From Candidatus Latescibacterota bacterium (lineage in GTDB: Bacteria > Latescibacterota > UBA2968): DNA of 8,835 nt. The position numbers were made by a program, and so were the translations under genes. Under the pieces are notes generated by a model. That model was not told the origin of the DNA. It saw nothing but the letters and a program-made list of their open reading frames with translations, and did not search any database. Location: the NCBI GenBank assembly GCA_018650745.1, contig JABIFK010000466.1:1-8835 (forward strand). Direction: 5' to 3'. How positions within the stretch are numbered: the stretch's first letter is position 1; each line of letters opens with the position of its first letter. Below, in pieces: positions 1 through 6,532 of this stretch.

Positions 1-347
1 AGGGTTTGGGTGAGGGCAATGGCTTGGTCGTAATAGACGGCCATGAGAAGTGCTAAGATGGTACTGATAGCACCGAGACTGATGCTTAATATGAAGTGTG
101 TGGGAGCGAGGGTGTGGACGCGGTCGTGTTGGTGCAAAAGTGCGTAGTGCAGGCCAAAGTCACGTGCAGCAACGGCCATGGCGAGCAATGAAAAGGCTGT
201 TCCGACAGCGCCAAAGTCTTCGGGAACGAGGATTTGTAAGAGCAGAAGCCGAACAGCAAGGGTGAGCAATCGCGCGGCATAAGCACTGCCAAATGTTTGA
301 ATGGCACCGCGTGCAATGCGTTGGATGGCAGATTGCTCATCCGGCAT
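1..347 (-). CDS. Polysaccharide flippase (Wzx/MATE-like), N-terminal part, gene cut by left edge
   Basis: This is the first 115 codons of an open frame that runs off the left edge without a stop. It begins MPDEQSAIQRIARGAIQTFG, then a hydrophobic stretch with ARLLTLAVRLLLLQILVPEDFG (two pieces of one run, residues about 26-47), followed by GAVGTAFSLLAMAVAARDFGL and a further membrane segment near residues 88-108. The pattern 'LvPedFGavg... aardfGl' at the N-terminus is typical of the polysaccharide biosynthesis/export family (Wzx and relatives), which flips undecaprenyl-linked glycans across the inner membrane. The ATG at 347 overlaps the end of the YfhO gene by 11 bases and has GAGGA 8 bases upstream, so it is probably translationally coupled to it. 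Assignment to the flippase superfamily is confident; the substrate is unknown. A complete member would be about 400-500 residues, so roughly three quarters lies outside the window. Confidence 0.8.
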   Translation of the reverse strand, partial: MPDEQSAIQRIARGAIQTFGSAYAARLLTLAVRLLLLQILVPEDFGAVGTAFSLLAMAVAARDFGLHYALLHQHDRVHTLAPTHFILSISLGAISTILALLMAVYYDQAIALTQT

Positions 348-2724
348 CTTCGGTGTCCTCTGTTGGTTTTCTGGCGAAAATGATCAGGCCAATTATGAGA
401 ACCGCTGTTCCGGCAAAGGTGATCCAACGCGTGGTGGCAACAATGGGATCGTGGTAACGCAGTTCAACGGTGTGTTCTCCGGCAGATAAGGCGACGGCCG
501 TCCAGAGGTAGTTTGCGCGGATGAGGGGTTTTTGCTGGCCATTAACAAAGGCTTGCCAGTGGGGGTGATGGTTTTGTGAGACGACAAGTATGCGTGGCCC
601 CGGTGTGTTGACTTGGAGTTTGACATATCCTTGTCGGGCGTCATAATCAAGGCGTTGGATTGTGCCTGTTTCTTGGGCATTTGTGTCGGGTGTTATGCCG
701 GGGTTTTCTTCTATAAGTGCTGTTTCATGCGGGCGGGTGTTTGGATCTCGTAGGCGTTCGAGAATTTGGTCTTCATCGTTGATGATTTCGAATTGGGGGG
801 CCAAATAAAACCAAGGAAGTGCAAGGGGATTTTGGTAAATGTGTAAGTTGTCTGCTTCACCCGCTTTTTGCATCCAAGGAATGTCGAGTGGATTTTGTGA
901 CACGAGGTATTTGGTGTTGAGTAGGTTGAGAATGGTGGGTCGGTTGAGGTCGTTTGATTTGAGTATGTTGTCGTAGCGACCAATGGCGAAGTCGTTAAAG
1001 CCTGTGACAAGATCTATGCCATAGAGCGGTACCTCTTTTGCGTTGGGTAAGGCCAGCACACGAAAGAGTGAGGTGTCTTGTTTGAGGTAGTTTACAACAT
1101 TGGGATTGATGCGTTCTTGAGGTAATACGATGTTTGGGTTGGCGTAAGTGAGAAACAGTTTGTCAATGCGCCACGTGTCAACCAGGATGAGTGGCAGGAG
1201 GATAAGGGCAAAGACATGAGGTTGGAGTTTGTTTTGGAGCCGTAGATGTGTGAGAACAGTCATGATACCCACGAAGAGAGCCGCCAAGAGTGCGCCTTGT
1301 CCAACATGTCCTAAGCTAACTTGCGCAATTTGCACTTTTTGGGCAGGCATGTCTGTCCAAAAGACACTGCGCCAAATGGTAAGTAAAACAGAAGGTGCAA
1401 ATGCAAATATAAGAAGTATGACAGCAGACGCACTGCCTGCAATGAGAAACTTTCGACTCGACTCGGGTGATATATCTGCTTTTAGTATGCGGTGAATACC
1501 ATAGGCGGATAAGAGACACAATGCAAAAGAAAATAAAAAAGCAATCATACCAGGTGCACGAAGTACGTTGACGCCAGGAACAATATGGTAAAAGATTTTA
1601 TGTAGAGGTGTATGTGGGCCTAACGAAAATGCAATAGCAAGTATAAAGAGCGCAAAGAGAAATGCAATGTGTGATTTTTTTCGGATGCGTGACAAAGCAA
1701 AAAGGCCAAAGAAAAGTGGGACAATGCCTACGTATTCTGAGTTGCCTTTAAAAATATTACGGCCCCAATATTGATAACCGCCTTCAACATTAAAACCGCC
1801 GAACTCTGGGATGACGAGGGCGAAAATTTCTTCGGGATGTAAGGACCATGATGCGGCGTATTCGTACCCTGCGCCTGCTTGTTCTTTTCCTGCACGTTTG
1901 GTGACTGTTTTGGTGTTCCAATATTGTGGGAAGACACCTTCGGCACCAATGGCAAGACCGAGGCAAATGGCACCTGCAGCCAATAGGGAGCGGTAGAGTG
2001 CGCCGTTGATATTTTTGTCTTTGAGATAGTGTTGGACGACTTTATAAAGATAGAGCAGGCCGAGCGACCACAGGGCAAAGTAAACCATTTGTAAGTGGGG
2101 GGTGTAAATGCTGATGCCTACGGTTCCGCCGAGGATGAGAAAGTAGATGATCTTTCGTGTGTCCATGCCTCGGTAGAGTGCCCAGTACATAAGCGGCAAA
2201 AGCGAGATGACCGACATTTTGGCAAAGTGCCCCGCACGTGGAAAAGAGAGGAAGGTGGGTGCCGAGGCATAAGCGACCCCGGCAACAAGTGCAGCAAGGG
2301 GATGTAGACCGAGTGCTCGGGCACACAAGAATGTGAAATATCCTGCACAAAACATGGCAACCACATAGCGCCAACCAAAATACCGATGTTCGCTGGTAAA
2401 GAGTGCAATCACCTGAAGTGGGAAATATTGTGCACGAAGGCCACTGGACTCGGGTGTGCCGCCCATGAAGCGACTCCAGTTGGCGGGTGGAATTTGCGCG
2501 AGTTTTTCTACAAAGGGCTCTTGACCTTTTTGTAATTCGGCACCCGTATCTGAACCGTATATCACATCACCGGTAAAGATAAAACGATAAAAATAAATGA
2601 TGGTGAGCAGTGCAAAAAAAACAATGGGCACCCAGGGTTTTGACAATTTGTCTGTGATGGGTACTTGGGATGTAGCTTCTAATGTTGAAGGGGTTTGGCG
2701 CTGTTGGGGTGCGCGTTTTTTCAT
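337..2724 (-). CDS. YfhO-family multi-pass membrane protein (GT-C-like, probable glycan modification)
   Basis: The product is 795 residues. It has a short charged N-terminus (MKKRAPQQRQ), about a dozen membrane segments over residues 30-545, a large soluble domain (about 545-755) and a last membrane helix (about 757-780) before a charged tail. Features I associate with the YfhO family (Pfam PF09586) are an early loop with YRFIFTGDVIYGSDTG, GHFAKMSVISLLPLMYWALY, SWSLHPEEIFALVIPEFGGF, NVLRAPGMIAF, YGIDLVTGFND, LLNTKYLVS, and a C-terminal beta-sandwich with HWQAFVNGQ and AGEHTVELRYHDP. Characterised YfhO proteins in Firmicutes are implicated in adding sugars to surface polymers from lipid-linked donors; that role is inferred here. 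The frame stays open upstream for 48 more codons, but those are Cys/His-rich and overlap the previous gene. The ATG at 2724 shares ATGA with that gene's stop and has AAGGA 8 bases upstream, so I chose it. Confidence 0.87.
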   Translation of the reverse strand: MKKRAPQQRQTPSTLEATSQVPITDKLSKPWVPIVFFALLTIIYFYRFIFTGDVIYGSDTGAELQKGQEPFVEKLAQIPPANWSRFMGGTPESSGLRAQYFPLQVIALFTSEHRYFGWRYVVAMFCAGYFTFLCARALGLHPLAALVAGVAYASAPTFLSFPRAGHFAKMSVISLLPLMYWALYRGMDTRKIIYFLILGGTVGISIYTPHLQMVYFALWSLGLLYLYKVVQHYLKDKNINGALYRSLLAAGAICLGLAIGAEGVFPQYWNTKTVTKRAGKEQAGAGYEYAASWSLHPEEIFALVIPEFGGFNVEGGYQYWGRNIFKGNSEYVGIVPLFFGLFALSRIRKKSHIAFLFALFILAIAFSLGPHTPLHKIFYHIVPGVNVLRAPGMIAFLFSFALCLLSAYGIHRILKADISPESSRKFLIAGSASAVILLIFAFAPSVLLTIWRSVFWTDMPAQKVQIAQVSLGHVGQGALLAALFVGIMTVLTHLRLQNKLQPHVFALILLPLILVDTWRIDKLFLTYANPNIVLPQERINPNVVNYLKQDTSLFRVLALPNAKEVPLYGIDLVTGFNDFAIGRYDNILKSNDLNRPTILNLLNTKYLVSQNPLDIPWMQKAGEADNLHIYQNPLALPWFYLAPQFEIINDEDQILERLRDPNTRPHETALIEENPGITPDTNAQETGTIQRLDYDARQGYVKLQVNTPGPRILVVSQNHHPHWQAFVNGQQKPLIRANYLWTAVALSAGEHTVELRYHDPIVATTRWITFAGTAVLIIGLIIFARKPTEDTEDAG

Positions 2725-4280
2725 GGTGTGTTTCCTTCGGGTTGACGTTGCCAAATGATGAGTTGGCGCAGGGAATAAATGGCAATGGCAATGAGTATGA
2801 CGACGGCAAATAATAACAAAAATGTGAGGGTTGTATTTAACAAACCCGTTTGGATGGCGTTGAGCCACCAGATGTCGATGATGTCATAGTTTTCTAAGGA
2901 AGCAGAGACAGATCGTTTTGTGCCTGATGAAATCGTATAGGTCAGGGACGTACCCATGAAGATGCTTTTGATGCCTGAGATGAGTTGATAGTATCCGCCG
3001 AGTATGGGTGACAAATATGGTGAAAAAAGTAAATCGCCTGTGTCACTAGGAGAGAATATCAGGTCCCCTATTTTTTTATCTTGAGCAAACCGCACAAAAA
3101 GGTGTGGGTTTGTGAGTGCGCCGGGCAGTTGGGTGATGATGCCAACAATGCCAAATGCCAACACACGTTTCTTTGTAGCAGACTCTATGAGGCTGCCAAT
3201 AGGCAATATAAAATAAGGTACGATGGGGAGCAGATAACGTGGCCCCCAACTGGATCCGGCATGCCAGTCGATCATGAACATAAAAAAGATGAGATGGATG
3301 ATAATGAGGCTTAAGAAAAGTTGAGCTTCTTTGGGATGTGACACTTTGAAATGACGATAAGCAAAAGGAAAAAGACAAACAAGAGGTAAAAAAAAGATCA
3401 GCCCTCGACCTGTGCTAAAGAGGAGGCCATATAAGGCCGTGATGATTTGTGTAGGCCAAAAAGCGAAGTATCCACCTTGTTGAGAAAGGGTGTCGAGGTG
3501 GTAGCCTGTTTGAAAGATGTTGTTGTATCGAACATGGTTGTGAAACAAAATGACAAAAAGAAAAAATGCCAAAGGTGCAAGAATGGCAATGGCCGAAAGG
3601 CGTTTGTCTGATTGTGTTTTAAATGTTGGTAAAATATAAAATAAAAAAATAGGTAAGGTGATGACGATGTAGAGTTTGGTTAAGATTGCAAGCCCCATGC
3701 ATATACTTACTACAACCAAAGCCCATATAAGTTCATTTTTGGTAAAATAAAAACAGCCGCCTGTTGCGCCTAATAGCGCAATGCCAACAAGGGGTTCGGA
3801 AAAGCCATATCCTGAATAAGGAAAGACCATGGAACCCAGTGCAAAAAAGAGGGTGAGCCACCACACCGTGCGGTGCTGGTAACCCAATCGCAGGGCAATG
3901 CGAAAGAACCCGAGACACCAGAGCGAGCAGATGAATACGTTGGTGAGTGAGGTGGTGAACATGGTGAGGTAATCTGCGGGCAGTTTGGATGTAAATTTTG
4001 AGAGGATATGACCCATTGCAAAAAAAGGCAATTCGGCCAGAGAGAGCCCCAATCCGTATTTGGAATATGTTCGGTTAGAGGATGCTATGGATTGGTATTG
4101 GCGTTGCATTTCGGGTATTGAGAAGTCTTGATCGGATACAACAAGATCACCATTGAGAACCAAACTGCGTGCGGTGAGGTAGTTCCAAAAACCGTCGCCA
4201 CCGTAATGGCCTCCTGCTGTGAGCAGGTAGATGGTGCCGATGAAGATAAAAAGATACAAGGATGCCGTGCGGGTGGTCAT
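2721..4280 (-). CDS. GT-C-like integral membrane protein, putative lipid-carrier-dependent glycosyltransferase
   Basis: The product is 519 residues and very hydrophobic, with about ten to twelve predicted membrane segments. The first periplasmic loop holds HYGGDGF (25-31) and, further on, YSKYGLGLSL (72-81). Two other conserved-looking signatures are GLLFSTGRGL (285-294) and DWHAGSSWGPRYLLP (338-352). I recognise this set from uncharacterised bacterial and archaeal membrane proteins of the GT39/ArnT-like GT-C type, where the first-loop acidic residue is catalytic; here only a single Asp (D29) stands there, not a DD or DE pair. The donor is probably a polyprenyl-phosphate sugar and the acceptor is unknown. 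A GTG at 4292 would add four residues (MGGI). I prefer the ATG at 4280, preceded by GTGGGGGGTATC, though neither start has a classic ribosome site. The gene ends in an ATGA overlap with the YfhO gene, which suggests the two act together. Confidence 0.78.
   Translation of the reverse strand: MTTRTASLYLFIFIGTIYLLTAGGHYGGDGFWNYLTARSLVLNGDLVVSDQDFSIPEMQRQYQSIASSNRTYSKYGLGLSLAELPFFAMGHILSKFTSKLPADYLTMFTTSLTNVFICSLWCLGFFRIALRLGYQHRTVWWLTLFFALGSMVFPYSGYGFSEPLVGIALLGATGGCFYFTKNELIWALVVVSICMGLAILTKLYIVITLPIFLFYILPTFKTQSDKRLSAIAILAPLAFFLFVILFHNHVRYNNIFQTGYHLDTLSQQGGYFAFWPTQIITALYGLLFSTGRGLIFFLPLVCLFPFAYRHFKVSHPKEAQLFLSLIIIHLIFFMFMIDWHAGSSWGPRYLLPIVPYFILPIGSLIESATKKRVLAFGIVGIITQLPGALTNPHLFVRFAQDKKIGDLIFSPSDTGDLLFSPYLSPILGGYYQLISGIKSIFMGTSLTYTISSGTKRSVSASLENYDIIDIWWLNAIQTGLLNTTLTFLLLFAVVILIAIAIYSLRQLIIWQRQPEGNTP
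2733..2737 (-). promoter_or_regulatory. Ribosome binding site deciding the YfhO start
   Basis: On the minus strand GAAGGAAA lies upstream of the ATG at 2724, with AAGGA 8 bases from it. This supports the internal ATG over the longer frame that opens 48 codons earlier. Confidence 0.7.
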
Positions 4281-4310
4281 GATACCCCCCACAACTCAAT
4301 GCCATTCAAA

Positions 4311-4338
4311 GTAAAAAGTAAAAAGTAAAAAGTAAAAA
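4311..4338 (+). repeat. Four tandem copies of a 7-base repeat (GTAAAAA) upstream of the GT-C-like gene
   Basis: GTAAAAA occurs at 4311, 4318, 4325 and 4332 in exact 7-base register; it reads TTTTTAC on the coding strand. It ends about 30 bases before the ATG of the GT-C-like gene at 4280, within the 126-base spacer between that gene and the GT4 gene. The rest of the spacer is A/T-rich. I see no convincing promoter or terminator in it; there is an 8-base palindrome ATGTACAT at 4392-4399. The unit length is not a multiple of three and the repeat is outside any gene I accept, so copy-number changes would alter leader spacing rather than a reading frame. Confidence 0.9.
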
Positions 4339-4406
4339 AAAGAGGATTACCTTTTTTGTGCTTTGTGTTGGCTTGTATGAAGAGATGGGATATGTACATC
4401 ATACAT

Positions 4407-5519
4407 TTATTTTTTTTGAATGGCTTCATAGACTTTTTGGTAAACGCGCTCTTGCTCTGCGGCAATGCGATCCCAGGTGAATTGGTCTGCCCATTTGCGC
4501 CCTTCGGTACCTAATGTTTTGCGCAGTGTTGGATTATCTAAAAGTTGTTTTATGGCTTGTGCGAGTGCTTCAGGATCTTCGGACGGAACGAGAAGGCCCG
4601 TTTCATTGGGGCGAATGGCATCGGCAAGGCCTGGAATGTTGGTGCCAATGACGGCTTTGCCTGCGGCACCGGCTTCAATGGCTACAATGCCCCAGCCTTC
4701 GTAACGGGATGGCATGCAAACAAAAAGGGATTTGCCAAAGAGATCATTTTTTTGATCTTGTGTGGCTGGGCCAAAAAATTCGATTCGTTTTTCAATGCCA
4801 AGTTCTGCTGCAAGGTTTTGTAATTCTTGTTGGCGCTCTGGGGCACCGCGTCCGGCAAGGATGAGGCGAACGTCTTTGCGATCTAATTGTGCGAAGCCTT
4901 TAAATAAAATGTCGAGGCCCTTGGTCTGGATATCGAGGCGGCCAAAGTAGAGGATGTAATCTTGTTCTTCGCCTTGGGCTTGAAAGGAGACGTCGTCTAC
5001 ACCGGTGTACACGAGGTTTAGATCGGCAGTGATGCCTTTTTCTTTGAGTTGTTGTGTGACGGTTGGTGATATGGTGAGCATGTAAGGGTGCGTTTTGAGC
5101 ACATGCTTTTCGGCGTGTTGGGCAATGTGGCCGAGTAATGGGAATTTTTCTGTGGCATGATCGCCCATGAGATGGAAGAATTCGAGTAGGCTGCGTTGGC
5201 GTAAAGTTTTGGATGCATAGAGCGGTGCGTATGCAGAAAAACCGTAGACCCACAGATCAAAATCACCGCGCGCTACTTCGCGCGAGGCTGCTGCAGCAAA
5301 GCTGAGTCGGCTGAGGAGATAAGAACGGTTTGTGCCCAAGCGTTTGATGCGTATGCCGTCGCGTTCAATTTCACGTTCACAATTTGGGAATGCACCAACC
5401 AGTGTGGTGATGTCGTGACGGTCACTGAGTTGGCGAGAGATTTCTTGGGTACGCAAGGCCCCCCCGCCCCCGCACCAGGGGTTTTCAAAGTCGTCGTATA
5501 CGGTGTGGAGAATTTTCAT
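4407..5519 (-). CDS. Glycosyltransferase, GT4 family (GT-B fold)
   Basis: The product is 370 residues, normal for a retaining GT4 enzyme, with no membrane segment, so it acts at the cytoplasmic face. The N-terminal Rossmann domain opens MKILHTVYDDF and has the acceptor-side glycine loop CGGGGALR (16-23). The C-terminal domain holds YFGRLDIQTKG (191-201, with the Arg and Lys that usually contact the donor diphosphate), LILAGRG (219-225), and PSRYEGWGIVAIEAGAAGKAV (270-290), which contains the family's E-x7-E motif (E274 and E282). It ends with GLLVPSEDPEALAQAI, also typical. It would transfer a sugar from a nucleotide donor to a growing lipid-linked glycan or LPS core; donor and acceptor cannot be read from sequence. 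ADP-heptose is a possible donor only by neighbourhood, since classical heptosyltransferases belong to GT9. It starts 11 bases after the kinase stop, with only a weak ribosome site. A G7 run (5459-5465) lies in the glycine loop. Confidence 0.93.
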   Translation of the reverse strand: MKILHTVYDDFENPWCGGGGALRTQEISRQLSDRHDITTLVGAFPNCEREIERDGIRIKRLGTNRSYLLSRLSFAAAASREVARGDFDLWVYGFSAYAPLYASKTLRQRSLLEFFHLMGDHATEKFPLLGHIAQHAEKHVLKTHPYMLTISPTVTQQLKEKGITADLNLVYTGVDDVSFQAQGEEQDYILYFGRLDIQTKGLDILFKGFAQLDRKDVRLILAGRGAPERQQELQNLAAELGIEKRIEFFGPATQDQKNDLFGKSLFVCMPSRYEGWGIVAIEAGAAGKAVIGTNIPGLADAIRPNETGLLVPSEDPEALAQAIKQLLDNPTLRKTLGTEGRKWADQFTWDRIAAEQERVYQKVYEAIQKK

Positions 5520-5530
5520 AAAGGCTCTGC

Positions 5531-6532
5531 TTATGCATTTGTCGCAAGGATATGGGCTTCTATGATCTCATCTATTGATACGGTATCTACCCCTACTTTG
5601 CCGACGACGATGCCACCGGCAAGATTGCCAATGTAAGCAGCTTCGGGAGGTGATGCATTTGAGAGCAGTGCAAGGGTATAGACCGCGGCGGTTGTATCGC
5701 CTGCGCCTGAGACGTCGAAGACATCGCGTGCGGTTGCTGGGATATGGGTGACTTGTCCATCTTGTTCAAAGAGGGCCACGCCTTTTTCGCTGCGGGTCAT
5801 GTAAACTTGGGTGAGTTCAAATTGTTTGATGAGGCGGTGGCCTATTTCGATGACGGTTTTGTCATCGGCTTCGTCGAGGTTAAAGGCACCCAAAGCTTCA
5901 GATTGATTGGGTGAGATGGCGGTGACGCCGTGGTATTTGTCGAAGTTGCGACCTTTGGGGTCGGCGATAATTGGATAGTGATGTGTCTTTTGTATTTGAC
6001 GAATGGCATCCATAAATGGAAGCGTGACCACACCTTTGGCATAGTCGGATACAAATACGGCACCAAGAGATTGGGCGTTTGTTATGGCATCCATCAATGG
6101 CTTGAGTAATTTGTCGTCAATAGGTATTGCGGTTTCACGATCGACACGCAGCATTTGTTGTTGTTGGCGGTATTGTGTGTGGCCCATCACGCGGGTTTTG
6201 GTGGTGGTTGGTCGCGTGGGGTCAATGATGAGGCCCGAGGTGTTGACACCCGATTCGCTCAGCGTATTTGTAAGATGAGTGGCGTTGTCATCTTTGCCGA
6301 TGAGGCCTGCAATGGTGACGTTGGAACCGAGGATGCGCAAGTTGTATGCAACATTGGCTGCACCACCTGGGCGATAGGTTTCAGATTCGACACTGACGAC
6401 GGGAACGGGTGCTTCGGGTGAAATGCGTTTGGTCGCACCCCATAGATAGTGATCGAGCATGACGTCGCCAACGACGAGTACATGTTGGTTGGGAAATCCG
6501 TCTAATATTTCGCGGAGACGTTCTGAGGTCAT
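5531..6532 (-). CDS. rfaE1: D-glycero-beta-D-manno-heptose 7-phosphate kinase (stand-alone, RfaE1/HldA-type)
   Basis: The product is 333 residues and belongs to the PfkB/ribokinase family. It phosphorylates D-glycero-D-manno-heptose 7-phosphate at C1 with ATP, the second step of ADP-heptose synthesis in the cytoplasm. Visible signatures are VVGDVMLDHYLWG (20-32), the substrate-side RPGGAANVA (54-62), the SDYAKG segment (162-167), DPKGRNF (191-197), SPNQSEA (207-213) and the ATP/anion-hole motif DVSGAGDT (273-280) with catalytic base D279. The 'DRYxxG...ISPEAPVP' type start and DPKG segment fit the HldE kinase domain much better than other PfkB sugar kinases. In many bacteria this domain is fused to the adenylyltransferase as HldE; here the protein stops where that linker would begin. 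The ATG at 6532 shares ATGA with the stop of the upstream fusion gene and has AAAGGA 8 bases upstream, so translation is probably coupled. Confidence 0.93.
   Translation of the reverse strand: MTSERLREILDGFPNQHVLVVGDVMLDHYLWGATKRISPEAPVPVVSVESETYRPGGAANVAYNLRILGSNVTIAGLIGKDDNATHLTNTLSESGVNTSGLIIDPTRPTTTKTRVMGHTQYRQQQQMLRVDRETAIPIDDKLLKPLMDAITNAQSLGAVFVSDYAKGVVTLPFMDAIRQIQKTHHYPIIADPKGRNFDKYHGVTAISPNQSEALGAFNLDEADDKTVIEIGHRLIKQFELTQVYMTRSEKGVALFEQDGQVTHIPATARDVFDVSGAGDTTAAVYTLALLSNASPPEAAYIGNLAGGIVVGKVGVDTVSIDEIIEAHILATNA

Noticed and set aside
2725..2868. A 48-codon upstream extension of the YfhO gene
   Set aside because: The extra residues are Cys/His-rich, unlike a YfhO N-terminus, and lie wholly inside the previous gene. 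The ATG at 2724 has a ribosome site and a classic ATGA overlap.
4277..4465. A 62-codon minus-strand frame across the spacer between the GT4 and GT-C-like genes
   Set aside because: It overlaps the GT4 gene out of frame, and its Phe/Leu run is simply the translated heptamer repeat.
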